14,088 nucleotides of DNA from an uncultured Flavobacteriales bacterium (GCA_938092195.1 CALKHD010000074.1:1-14088); one strand, 5' to 3'. Positions 5,201-13,866 are shown, counted from the stretch's first letter. A program made the numbers and translations. The notes: generated by a model from the letters alone, not told the origin.

Positions 5201-7804
5201 GTGCGCTTTTTTCTGTCTCTTCTGATGGGGCTCTCTTTTGCTCCACTGGCCATGGCTCAATTCACCTTGGTGGAGGACGCTGTGCTTTTGGGAACAGACT
5301 GCGTTCAATTGACGCCCAACAATACAGGCCAACGCGGTGCAGCCTGGAGCGACTGCACCATTGACGTTGCTTTTCCATTCTCATTGGACCTGACCGTGAA
5401 TTTGGGCTCAAACGATGGCGGTGCCGATGGCATTGCTTGGATGCTCCAACAAAATGGCCCCAACGCCGTCACCTCTGGCAATGGTGGGAACATGGGATAC
5501 GGCAACTTCTCTGCAGCCCTTGGCTTCACTGAACCGCAATTCAATCCCTCGTTGATTGTGGAGTTTGACACGTGGGCCAATGGAAATGTGGGAGATCCCA
5601 TTTTTGATCACGTGGCCCTGCAGCGGGACGGTACCCACAACCACAACAGTCCCGATTGCCTCGGTGGTTGCCCCCCCAACACCATCCAAGCCAGCTCAAC
5701 AAACGCCAACATTGAAGACGGCGTCGACCATGACGTTCACATGGAATGGGATCCGGCCACCCAAGTGTTCATTATGACTTTCGACGGCGTGGAACGCATC
5801 AATGCCAATGTGGACTTGGTCAACGATGTCTTCGCAGGCGACAGCGAAGTCTATTGGGGGTTCACCGGCAGCACAGGCGGCGCGAGCAACAGCCAGTCTT
5901 TTTGCTTGGTGGAATTCAGCAACCCGTCTGGCATCCCGGGCCTCCTCTTGGTGCCCCAGCCCCCCTACGCCCTTTGCCCGGGAGAAACTGGCACCATCGT
6001 GGCCTCTGCAACCGGACAAACCATCACCTGGGCCTCCCTCAACTCAAGTACCATCGATGCCAGCGTGGGGACCTACGTCCTTGAGACCACCAACACCAAC
6101 TGCCCTCAGTCCGAAAGCATCACCGTGGAGGCATTGCCCAACCCTGGACTGGCCTTGACTTCGGCAGAGGTCACCATTTGTGACAATTCCCCCACCGTCC
6201 TTTCGGCCACAGCCAATGCCGGCACAACGCTCGATTGGAACAACACAGGGCAACCCTCGTTGACCGTTTCGACAGCGGGAACCTACGACGTGACTGGCAC
6301 CTTGGAGACCTGCTCCGAAACCCTGTCGGTGGAGGTCTTCAATCAAAACTCCCCTGAACTTTCTTTGGACCCCGGACCAGCGGTTTCCCTTTGCGAAGGA
6401 GAAACCGTCTCGGTGGTGGCGAACACCGACATCCCGGCCACCATTCAGTGGTACGTCAATGGCAATCCCCAACCGGGAAATGCCTTGGACATCACCCAAG
6501 TTGTGGATGCGGAGGTGATTGCGGAGGTCAATGGGTGCCCGGGCTCCCCCATCCTCTTGAACATCGATGTTTTGCCGCTGCCAACTGCACAACTCAGCGC
6601 CATTCCCGAGGAGTTGTGCTGGGACCAAACCGGTCTGGTGACGGCTGTCCCCAACCCCGGATCGGTCCTTTCTTCCTGGACCCTTCCCACTGGCACCACA
6701 GCACCGAATCAAGCCGGGCCTGGAGCGTACACGGCAAATTTGACGGGCGCCAATGGCTGCACCTCAAGCTCCACCTTGTTCTTGAATCAACAACCTCCGA
6801 TTGCCTTCAGCCTTTCAGCACCCACAGGCGCATGCTCCGATGCCATGGTGGAATTGGAGGTCTCGGGAAACCATGAAACTGCCGTTTGGTCGACGGGGAC
6901 AGAAGGCAACACCTTGTTGCTGAGTGCAGACGATGGCACAGGGCCCTTCGAAGTCACAGTGGGCATTGGGAATTGCCTGCAAACGGAACAAACCCAAATT
7001 CAATGGTGGCCGGTCCCTGAAATTGGGCCGCTGCCGGACACCGTCATTCGATGTGTCCTGGATCCGGCAGTGGAATGGACTTGGCCAGCGCAACCCCAGA
7101 GCCCCATTGGGTGGTGGGTGTGGTCGATCAACGACAATGTCACCACTGGAGGGCCACAATGGATCAATGAGGGCGACTATGTGGTGCGCGTCTTCGACAG
7201 CATGACAGGCTGCGCAGATTCAACTTCCGTCGCCGTGGATGTCTGGCCCACACTGGAGGTGACCGCCTTCCCACTTTCAGGCGTCGTTTGCTGGGATGAA
7301 ACCACCGAGGTCATGGCCGAACTTAGAGGGGCGCAAGGCACCAACCCTGAAGAAATCCCCTACACCCTCTTTTGGTCAGAATCAGAGGTAACAGGACTTC
7401 AGCCGACGGTGGGTGCAGGCTTGTACCTGTTGCAAGCCGAAAACGCCTGTGGCACCGACGTCGCCGTGGTGGAAGTCACCCAAGAATACTGTGGTTGCGA
7501 CATGTGGGTGCCCACAGCCTTTACCCCTGACAATGACGGAATCAACGATGGATTCAAGGTCGAATCCAACTGCCCAGAACTCGATGCATTCATGTTCCAA
7601 GTCTATGACCGTTGGGGCGAACTGGTTTGGGCCACTGACGACCCCGATGTAACGTGGATGGGAGAAGGCCTTGAGAACCCCTGGATGGACGGCCTTCATT
7701 ACGTTCCCGACGGGGTCTACGGTTACCGACTGACTTGGCAGTATCAGGACATCAATGTCCCCAAAATCGAAGAGCGAAGTGGCCATTTGCACATCCTTCG
7801 CTGA
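5201..7804 (+). CDS. L-type lectin adhesin with seven two-Cys modules and T9SS type B (gliding-motility) C-terminal domain
   Basis: A protein of 867 residues from the GTG at 5201, which gives a normal signal peptide (MRFFLSLLMGLSFAPLAMAQ). The in-frame GTG at 5177 lies in the terminator loop, and the ATG at 5225 would leave too short a signal. Residues 21-239 form an L-type (legume-like) lectin domain, with DGIAWMLQ (76-83) and VEFDTWANG (120-128) carrying likely Ca2+/sugar ligands. About 254-763 holds seven modules of roughly 70-80 residues, each with one Cys near the start and one near the end (such as ALCPGETG and TNCPQ), so probably an Ig-like fold with one disulfide each. Residues 764-867 (VPTAFTPDNDGINDGF, VYDRWGELVW, DGVYGYRLTW, ending HLHILR) match the gliding-motility-associated C-terminal domain. 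A surface glycan-binding adhesin is inferred. The ligand is unknown. Confidence 0.9.
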   Translation: MRFFLSLLMGLSFAPLAMAQFTLVEDAVLLGTDCVQLTPNNTGQRGAAWSDCTIDVAFPFSLDLTVNLGSNDGGADGIAWMLQQNGPNAVTSGNGGNMGYGNFSAALGFTEPQFNPSLIVEFDTWANGNVGDPIFDHVALQRDGTHNHNSPDCLGGCPPNTIQASSTNANIEDGVDHDVHMEWDPATQVFIMTFDGVERINANVDLVNDVFAGDSEVYWGFTGSTGGASNSQSFCLVEFSNPSGIPGLLLVPQPPYALCPGETGTIVASATGQTITWASLNSSTIDASVGTYVLETTNTNCPQSESITVEALPNPGLALTSAEVTICDNSPTVLSATANAGTTLDWNNTGQPSLTVSTAGTYDVTGTLETCSETLSVEVFNQNSPELSLDPGPAVSLCEGETVSVVANTDIPATIQWYVNGNPQPGNALDITQVVDAEVIAEVNGCPGSPILLNIDVLPLPTAQLSAIPEELCWDQTGLVTAVPNPGSVLSSWTLPTGTTAPNQAGPGAYTANLTGANGCTSSSTLFLNQQPPIAFSLSAPTGACSDAMVELEVSGNHETAVWSTGTEGNTLLLSADDGTGPFEVTVGIGNCLQTEQTQIQWWPVPEIGPLPDTVIRCVLDPAVEWTWPAQPQSPIGWWVWSINDNVTTGGPQWINEGDYVVRVFDSMTGCADSTSVAVDVWPTLEVTAFPLSGVVCWDETTEVMAELRGAQGTNPEEIPYTLFWSESEVTGLQPTVGAGLYLLQAENACGTDVAVVEVTQEYCGCDMWVPTAFTPDNDGINDGFKVESNCPELDAFMFQVYDRWGELVWATDDPDVTWMGEGLENPWMDGLHYVPDGVYGYRLTWQYQDINVPKIEERSGHLHILR

Positions 7805-7848
7805 TTGACAACTGCACCCCTTCTTCGACACCCGACCCACGGGCCCAT

Positions 7849-7856
7849 TATCTTCG
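7849..7856 (+). promoter_or_regulatory. Candidate -7 element upstream of lhgO
   Basis: TATCTTCG matches seven of eight positions of TAnnTTTG, with TTCG (7824-7827) 21 bases upstream as a degenerate -33 box. It ends 22 bases before the ATG at 7879. A small TTCGC/GCGAA hairpin (7853-7866) overlaps it. The similar distance to the start codon as in the other candidates in this window adds modest support. Confidence 0.35.
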
Positions 7857-7878
7857 CTCCCGCGAAAGCGACCCTGTC

Positions 7879-9102
7879 ATGAACCCATCCCGATCTTTTG
7901 ACCTCATTGTCGTTGGCGGCGGCATCATTGGTGCGGCGGCCTTCTTCAAGTTGCAGCGGCGGCACCCTGAAGCCAAGATTGCCCTTCTGGAAAAGGAAGA
8001 CATCCTGAGCGACCACCAGACCGGCCACAACAGCGGCGTGATCCACAGCGGACTGTACTACCCGCCGGGCAGCCTCAAGGCCACCAATTGTGTGAAGGGA
8101 CGCCACGAGTTGGTGGCTTTTGCCAAGGAGTATGGCGTGGAACACGATGTCTGCGGAAAGGTCGTGGCCGCAGCCACGGAGGATGAGCTCCCCATGCTGG
8201 AGAAAATCCACGGGCTGGGCATTCAAAACAACATCGAGGGTTTGGAGCGCCTCGAAGGCCAAGCGATTCGAGACATCGAGCCCCATGTGAAGGCCGTGGC
8301 TGGATTGTGGGTGCCCTGCACGGGCATCATAGACTTCCGAGCCGCCACCGCCAAAATGGCCGAAGTGGCCATGGGCATCCAATCAGAAAGCCGTGTTTTC
8401 ACAGCTGTGGAGGCCACCGACTTCACCCAGAATACCCAGGGCGTGACCGTTCACACCCGGCAAGGCGACTTTGACGCTCGAGGACTGGTGGTGTGCGCAG
8501 GCTTGCAAGCAGACCGCCTGGCGCGCAAGGATGGAGTGGCCCTTCCGGAGCGCGTAGTGGGCTTCCGAGGCGACTATTACGAATTAGAGGACCACGCCAA
8601 ACACAAGGTCCGCAACCTCATCTACCCCGTCCCGAATCCTCAGTTCCCCTTCCTTGGGGTGCACTTCACGCGGATGACCAATGGCGACATTGAATGCGGC
8701 CCCAACGCGGTGTTCACCTTCAAGCGAGAAGGCTACGGCAAGACGGACTTCAGCCTGAAAGACACAGCCGAAGCCTTGGGCTATGGCGGCACCTGGCGCC
8801 TGTTCTTCAAGAACATGTCCTTTGGAATCAACGAATACCGCCGGGCATTTTCCAAGAAGCTCTTCCTGAAGACCTTGCAGCGGCTGGTGCCCTCATTGGA
8901 AATGGACGACCTGCGCCCGGGCCGGAGCGGGGTTCGCGCGTTGCTTTTGAGGCCCGATGGCGACACAAAAGACGATTTCCGAATCATCTCCCAAGGACGC
9001 AGCGTTCACGTATTGAATGCACCCTCTCCAGCCGCAACAGCCTCATTGGCCATTGGCGACCACATTGCCAACGAAGTAGACGCTCAAGGGCTTCTGGCCT
9101 AA
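7879..9102 (+). CDS. lhgO: L-2-hydroxyglutarate oxidase
   Basis: A 407-residue FAD-dependent oxidoreductase that converts L-2-hydroxyglutarate to 2-oxoglutarate. This is a metabolite-repair or lysine/glutarate catabolic step, with electrons passed to oxygen or the quinone pool. The N-terminal dinucleotide motif is VVGGGIIG (11-18), followed by the family signature HNSGVIHSGLYY (50-61) with the candidate FAD-contacting His. The C-terminus carries VLNAPSPAATASLAIG, another conserved block of the family. Length is normal. The ATG at 7879 is chosen because the residues before it show no similarity and include part of the lectin gene's 3' end. It is followed 30 bases later by an MFS transporter gene on the same strand. 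Confidence 0.93.
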   Translation: MNPSRSFDLIVVGGGIIGAAAFFKLQRRHPEAKIALLEKEDILSDHQTGHNSGVIHSGLYYPPGSLKATNCVKGRHELVAFAKEYGVEHDVCGKVVAAATEDELPMLEKIHGLGIQNNIEGLERLEGQAIRDIEPHVKAVAGLWVPCTGIIDFRAATAKMAEVAMGIQSESRVFTAVEATDFTQNTQGVTVHTRQGDFDARGLVVCAGLQADRLARKDGVALPERVVGFRGDYYELEDHAKHKVRNLIYPVPNPQFPFLGVHFTRMTNGDIECGPNAVFTFKREGYGKTDFSLKDTAEALGYGGTWRLFFKNMSFGINEYRRAFSKKLFLKTLQRLVPSLEMDDLRPGRSGVRALLLRPDGDTKDDFRIISQGRSVHVLNAPSPAATASLAIGDHIANEVDAQGLLA

Positions 9103-9132
9103 GGCCGACTTTTGGCCGCGTATATTCCCCAA

Positions 9133-10443
9133 ATGGGACCTGCACTTCGCCAAAAGAAAACCTACTCTGAACGCGCCATCCAAAAAGGATGGCTGTTCTA
9201 CGACTGGGCAAACTCCGCATACTTCCTGGTCATCACCACGGCGATCTTCCCCATCTTCTACACAGCCATCACCACCACGGAAGGGGCCACAGGCACCGAT
9301 TCCGACCTGGTCACTTTTTTTGGACGTGAATTCATCAATACACAGCTTTACAGCTATGTGATTGGGGCGTCTTTTGTAATCGTCATTCTCGCCTCCCCCT
9401 TGCTTGCGGGCATGGCCGACTATTTGGGCCGCAAACTTCACTTCCTCAGGTTCTTCTGCTACTTGGGGGCCGCGGGGTGCATTGGCCTGTTTTGGTTTGA
9501 CCCCAACCACCTGGAGTGGAGCATGTCTGCCCTGTTCATGGCCAACATCGGCGCTTGGGGCAGCTTGGGGTTCTACAACGCCTTCCTTCCAGAAATCGCC
9601 CCCACCGAAGAACAAGACTTGCTGTCGGCCAAGGGTTTTTCGTGGGGCTTTACGGGCTCAGTGTTGTTGCTCCTCCTCTGCTTGGCATTGATCATGGGCA
9701 TTGGAGACCACCTCACACGCTGGGCATTCATTGCCGTGGGCATCTGGTGGGCTGGATGGTCTCAAATCACCTTTCGCAGGTTGCCCGTTCAAACCAAAGC
9801 GCGGCCCGATGGCAACCTTCTCTGGCAGGGCTTTAAGGAGCTCAGGCTGGTTGCACAACAATTGAAAGGAAAGACGCGCATCACCCGCTATTTGCTGAGC
9901 TTTTTCGTGATGAGCATGGCCGTTCAAACCATCATGCTCATGGCGAGTTCTTTTGGCATCAAAGAGGTGAAACTGGCCACCGATGAACTCATCATCGCCA
10001 TCATCCTGGTGCAGGTCATCGCCATCCCTGGCGCCTTTCTCTTTAGCTGGTTGTGCCAACGCATCGGCAACGTCAAAGTGCTGCTGCTCGCCACTTGTCT
10101 GTGGACGGGCGTTTGCCTGTTTGCCTACTTCCTTGTCGATGGCTCCTTCATGTTCTTCATCGCGGCCGGCATCATTGGATTCATGATGGGTGGTACCCAA
10201 AGCGTGAACCGGTCTACCTATGCCAAAATGCTGCCCGATACAGAGGACACCACCTCGTACTTCAGTTTCTATGAAGTCCTGGAGAAATCCGGCGTGGTGA
10301 TCGGCATGTTCAGCTGGGGCTACATCGAGGGCTTCACAGGCAGCATGAGAAACTCGCTTCTGGCCCTCATCGGATTTTTTGTAGTGGCCCTGATTCTGTT
10401 GGCTTCCATTCCAAAACCAGAGCCTCAGCCACAACTGACATGA
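9133..10443 (+). CDS. UMF1-type MFS transporter
   Basis: A 436-residue integral membrane protein with about 12 hydrophobic helices. The N-terminus has GWLFYDWANSAYFLVITT (19-36), which is the hallmark of the UMF1/Atg22-like branch of the major facilitator superfamily. A cytoplasmic loop after helix 6 contains TKARPDGNLLWQGFKELR, and the C-terminal half has GGTQSVNRSTYAKMLP, another conserved feature. The substrate is not known for bacterial members; yeast Atg22 exports amino acids from the vacuole. The ATG at 9133 is 30 bases after lhgO, and a TATATTCC box at 9121-9128 might be a promoter but is too close to the start to be convincing, so cotranscription with lhgO is my preferred reading. Confidence 0.88.
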   Translation: MGPALRQKKTYSERAIQKGWLFYDWANSAYFLVITTAIFPIFYTAITTTEGATGTDSDLVTFFGREFINTQLYSYVIGASFVIVILASPLLAGMADYLGRKLHFLRFFCYLGAAGCIGLFWFDPNHLEWSMSALFMANIGAWGSLGFYNAFLPEIAPTEEQDLLSAKGFSWGFTGSVLLLLLCLALIMGIGDHLTRWAFIAVGIWWAGWSQITFRRLPVQTKARPDGNLLWQGFKELRLVAQQLKGKTRITRYLLSFFVMSMAVQTIMLMASSFGIKEVKLATDELIIAIILVQVIAIPGAFLFSWLCQRIGNVKVLLLATCLWTGVCLFAYFLVDGSFMFFIAAGIIGFMMGGTQSVNRSTYAKMLPDTEDTTSYFSFYEVLEKSGVVIGMFSWGYIEGFTGSMRNSLLALIGFFVVALILLASIPKPEPQPQLT

Positions 10444-10458
10444 CCCCAATGGGGGCAT
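10440..10458. terminator. Small shared hairpin between convergent genes
   Basis: ATG-x-CCCC, loop AAT, GGGG-x-CAT forms an interrupted 7-bp stem that overlaps the stop codon of the MFS gene and lies 6 bases before the stop of the convergent OmpA gene. There is no T-tract on either side, so termination activity is doubtful. Confidence 0.3.
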
Positions 10459-10464
10459 TCCAGT

Positions 10465-11619
10465 TCAATCCACTTCAATAAAGGCTTGTTCCACCAAGCG
10501 GAACTCCACCCTTCGGTTTTTAGCGCGCCCAAGGTCATGGGCGTTGGTGGCCGTGGGCTGTTGGCTGCCATGTGCCGTGGTGCGCATCCGATCTGGGGCC
10601 ACCCCAATGTCCATGAGGTACTCAAAGACCGTGTCCGCTCTCCTTTTGGACAAGACTGAATTGTATCCTTCCGGTCCCGTGGAGTCCGTGTGACCATGCA
10701 CCTCCAACCGCAAGAATCGATTTCTGCGTAGCATGCCTCCCCATCGGTCCAGCTTGTCCTGGTCTTCTCTCCTCAAGGCTGCCCGATCAAAATCGAAATG
10801 CAAGGTGTCTCTTTCCAGTTCCCTGACCCGTGTGAGGGGCTCCGGAGGATCGGTCATTTCATCCTCGATTTTGCGGACCAAACAAGAGCAATCTTCTGGT
10901 CGGTCAACTGGGACTACCTCCACACCGTCAATGTAAGCGTACGCCCAATCCGTGGCATCGCTGGGAGAGTCCGCAGAAGCCGCCAAGCGGGTCACCCCTT
11001 TGGGCTGAAAATTCCCCAGGGTCAACCAACGCTCTCCCCCCTCGGCCTGAACCGCATCTGACAGCTTGACCCAGCCTTCTTTCACTTCTATAAAATGGCC
11101 GGCAGGGTTCTCCATTTGCGGCGTCACTTCAAGCAAAAAGTCACGCTCACCACGAGGGCGCGTTGGAGACAAGTGAACCCCAAATCCATCAGCAACAATG
11201 CCCGCCGTTTCTGCCGCGGACAGCCAAACTGAAATGCACACCCATTCATTGGGCGCCAATTCGCGCTTCATCTTGGCGCTTAAATATTCCCTGTAACGCC
11301 ATTTGGAACGGCTGAACAAGACCAGCCCTCCGTAGGCCTCGCCTTCTAAAGCTGCCTCCTCTCCAAACCGATTTTTAGGAACCCCTGCCCGGCTGCTGCA
11401 AGACACAAAGTGGTCCGGCGTGCCCTGCGTGGGTTGATGCCATTCAGTGAGGGTCCTCAGACTTTGGTTGTTGTAGTCTCCTGGACAGAACTTCTTCTGC
11501 TCAAAGCCTCCGTCGGGAAGCAATGAGCTTCTATCCAGAACCGTTTGCGAAACCCCTGTCCCAAATAACAGCAGCCACAACCCAGAGGCCATGACCACTT
11601 TCGGAAACACAGAAGTCAA
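10465..11619 (-). CDS. OmpA family protein (paralogue 1)
   Basis: A 384-residue predicted outer-membrane or periplasmic protein. The annotated start is TTG at 11619; GTG at 11610 or ATG at 11592 are possible, and all keep a signal-like segment ending GTGVSQ (about residue 25). The N-terminal part (about 30-238) begins LLPDGGFE and contains TPDHFVSC, GVPKNRFG and YREYLSAKM, a Bacteroidota jelly-roll-like domain often joined to OmpA. A VPVD....CSC junction (237-246) follows. The C-terminal OmpA domain (about 272-376) is intact: LHFDFD, GHTDSTG (309-315), LSKRRADTV and KNRRVEF (367-373), with the Asp and Arg that bind diaminopimelate in peptidoglycan. The gene starts 7 bases after paralogue 2, so the two are probably cotranscribed. 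An anchor or sensor role in the envelope is inferred. Confidence 0.87.
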   Translation of the reverse strand: MTSVFPKVVMASGLWLLLFGTGVSQTVLDRSSLLPDGGFEQKKFCPGDYNNQSLRTLTEWHQPTQGTPDHFVSCSSRAGVPKNRFGEEAALEGEAYGGLVLFSRSKWRYREYLSAKMKRELAPNEWVCISVWLSAAETAGIVADGFGVHLSPTRPRGERDFLLEVTPQMENPAGHFIEVKEGWVKLSDAVQAEGGERWLTLGNFQPKGVTRLAASADSPSDATDWAYAYIDGVEVVPVDRPEDCSCLVRKIEDEMTDPPEPLTRVRELERDTLHFDFDRAALRREDQDKLDRWGGMLRRNRFLRLEVHGHTDSTGPEGYNSVLSKRRADTVFEYLMDIGVAPDRMRTTAHGSQQPTATNAHDLGRAKNRRVEFRLVEQAFIEVD

Positions 11620-11626
11620 ACGTCGT

Positions 11627-12790
11627 TTACTTAATGCGGAAAGTCACACGGCGGTTTTTCGCCCGGGCGAGTTCGGAGTCTTTCGTTGACGCTGGGTCCG
11701 AATTCTCGCTGCCCACCACGTTCAATTGACCCTCTGAAACCCCTTGAGAAACCAAGTATCGCTTGACTTGCTCAGCACGTTTCCGTCCTGTATCGGCAAA
11801 CCGAGGATTGATCTTTCCTTCGGAGACCTCATCGTTGTCACAGTGTCCAATCACATCCACTGTCCAGCTGGAGTGGGTCTTCAAAATGGAAGCAAGTCGG
11901 TCCAAAGTCCCTTTGCCATCTTCGGTGAACGTGCGTTTGACAAAAGCGTAGTAGACCGCTGAGCGACCCAAAACATCCGAGTCAGACATGTCACTTGGCA
12001 AAGATGGACCACCATACACCAGGTCCGGCGCTGCGCTTGACGACTTGGAACAACTGCATTGGCTTTTGGCGTCTACCGGCACCACGCTCACATTGTCGAG
12101 GTAGTAATAGGCCTGAAGCTGCTGAACGCCCATGACATTTTTCGGCTTCTTGACTTTCTCTTCCTCAAGGTCTTTGGTTCCATTGAATCCTCCGATGGTC
12201 ATGTATTCTTCTGTGCCCGTACCCAAGACAGTCCCACAAATGGTTTCCCAGCCTTCATTGAGCTGCATCACCTTATCGGTTTTGTGCTTCATCTGAGGAT
12301 CTCTGGCCACAATCCCCAAATTGGGTTGGGTCTCTTTCCGATCTGAGAAATAGGCCCCGATTCCATTGACGGCATACTTGGACAAGTCGCTGAGCGAGAT
12401 GTCAAAACTCACGCAGTACATCTGATTCTTGGCCAAATTTTCGGCCAACCTGACTTGGAAGTAGGTCCGAGCGAGCTTGGGGCTCTTGGTGTGGGCCCTG
12501 AAACCGGCATATCGGTTTCCATCTGACGGATCTTCATACCCGTATGCGTTGCCCGGGACCATCACCTTTTCGCTCTTCACATCGGTGCTGAACAAATCCA
12601 AAGGGGCGTCCGTGTAGGCAAACCAATCTGTGGTGATCTCCTCCAGTTGGCCGTAGTTCTTGAGGCGCTTGATGTCGCCGTTCTCAAAACTCCCATTGGG
12701 CACAAGGTTCTCATCCTGTGCTTGCAATTCAGCAGGAACAAATGGAAGAAGAAGTGCGCCTAACGCACTAATGGTGATCAAATTCCTCAT
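11627..12790 (-). CDS. OmpA family protein (paralogue 2, divergent motif)
   Basis: A 387-residue protein from the ATG at 12790. A TTG at 12805 would add five residues and overlap the hemE stop. The signal peptide runs to about residue 25 (LQAQ). The N-terminal domain opens NLVPNGSFENG and has the same overall plan as paralogue 1, ending YYYLDNVSVVPVDAKSQCSC, where the CSC motif is at 245-247. The OmpA-like C-terminal domain (about 279-387) keeps a helix-strand order and the final AKNRRVTFRIK, but the usual GHTDxxG is GHCDNDE (315-321): Thr is replaced by Cys and the following Gly is missing. The Asp of the peptidoglycan site is present. It lies 11 bases after hemE and 7 before paralogue 1. 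Peptidoglycan binding is likely but could be altered. Confidence 0.87.
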   Translation of the reverse strand: MRNLITISALGALLLPFVPAELQAQDENLVPNGSFENGDIKRLKNYGQLEEITTDWFAYTDAPLDLFSTDVKSEKVMVPGNAYGYEDPSDGNRYAGFRAHTKSPKLARTYFQVRLAENLAKNQMYCVSFDISLSDLSKYAVNGIGAYFSDRKETQPNLGIVARDPQMKHKTDKVMQLNEGWETICGTVLGTGTEEYMTIGGFNGTKDLEEEKVKKPKNVMGVQQLQAYYYLDNVSVVPVDAKSQCSCSKSSSAAPDLVYGGPSLPSDMSDSDVLGRSAVYYAFVKRTFTEDGKGTLDRLASILKTHSSWTVDVIGHCDNDEVSEGKINPRFADTGRKRAEQVKRYLVSQGVSEGQLNVVGSENSDPASTKDSELARAKNRRVTFRIK

Positions 12791-12801
12791 GGTTTTCTTT
12801 C

Positions 12802-13842
12802 TCAATTGACGTTCCCATAGTGGGCACTTTGCTTGACTTCATCGATGAATGCCCTCACCCGGTCGGGATGAATGTCGGGGTACACACCATGGCCCAAGTT
12901 AGCCACGTGCTTGCCCCTTCCAAAATGCGACAACATTCGTTGTGTTGCTGCCCTCACTTCAGCTTCTGTACCATAAAGAACAGAGGGGTCCAAGTTGCCC
13001 TGAAGCACATGTTCCGGAGCCCTGTGACGCGCTTCAGCAATGGGCATGTGCCAATCCACGCCCAATGCCGGACACGACAATTCGGACAACCTGTCCATCT
13101 GCCAGCCTGCCCCTTTGGCAAATACAATGAGCGGTGCCCCTTTCACTTCATCGCAAATTCGCTTCAGCCTGGGCATGCTGTATCGCTCAAACAAATCCGC
13201 GTCCATGGCCCCTGCCCAACTGTCGAAGAGCTGCAATGCTTGCGCTCCTGCGTCCACCTGAGCATTCAGGTACAAAATGGTGGCCTCTGTGATTCGATCC
13301 AGCAGGTCCTCTGCCAAGGCAGGTTCACTCCGGAGCATTCTCCTTGCGCGGCTCCACTCCTTGCTGCCCCCACCCTCAACCATGTAACAGAAAATGGTCC
13401 ATGGCGCGCCGGCAAAACCAATCAGGGGAACCCGACCATTCAATTCCTTCCGGGTCATGCGCATGGCATCCATCACGTAGCCCAAGTGTTCCTCGGGCTC
13501 CACTGCATGCAATCTTTTCAGGTCTGACGCTGAACCTATGGTCTCCGGAAACCGGGGGCCCACTTTCTCGACCAATTCATAAGGCAGCCCCATGGCCTCG
13601 GGAACCACCAAAATGTCGCTGAACAGAATGGCTGCATCGACCCCGAGCAGATCCACCGGTTGAATGGTGACTTCGCAAGCCAATTCTGGGGTTTCCACCA
13701 ACTCCTTAAATCCCGACAGCCGGCTGCGAATGGCTCGGTATTCGGGCAGAATGCGTCCGGCTTGACGCATCAACCAAACCGGTGGACGGGGCGTGCTCTC
13801 TCCTGCAAGTGCACGTAAAAGGAGGTCGTTCTGAAGGCTCAT
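12802..13842 (-). CDS. hemE: Uroporphyrinogen decarboxylase
   Basis: A 346-residue enzyme that removes four acetate carboxylates from uroporphyrinogen III to give coproporphyrinogen III in haem synthesis. Conserved sites are visible: PPVWLMRQAGR (Arg26 to Arg30), AAILFSDILVVP with Asp76, IFCYMVEGGGS with the family Tyr, and NLGHGVYPDIHP with His318. The start MSLQNDLLLRALAGE (ATG at 13842) agrees with flavobacterial family members. An ATG at 13869 would add nine residues and lies at the foot of a hairpin. It is downstream of holA (43 bases from its stop with this start) and 11 bases before the OmpA paralogue 2 gene. Confidence 0.94.
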   Translation of the reverse strand: MSLQNDLLLRALAGESTPRPPVWLMRQAGRILPEYRAIRSRLSGFKELVETPELACEVTIQPVDLLGVDAAILFSDILVVPEAMGLPYELVEKVGPRFPETIGSASDLKRLHAVEPEEHLGYVMDAMRMTRKELNGRVPLIGFAGAPWTIFCYMVEGGGSKEWSRARRMLRSEPALAEDLLDRITEATILYLNAQVDAGAQALQLFDSWAGAMDADLFERYSMPRLKRICDEVKGAPLIVFAKGAGWQMDRLSELSCPALGVDWHMPIAEARHRAPEHVLQGNLDPSVLYGTEAEVRAATQRMLSHFGRGKHVANLGHGVYPDIHPDRVRAFIDEVKQSAHYGNVN

Positions 13843-13866
13843 CTTGGGGTCAAACAATTGGACAGG

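Noticed and set aside
9121..9128. TATATTCC box before the MFS gene
   Set aside because: It lies four bases from the ATG and has only a weak match and no -33 element.
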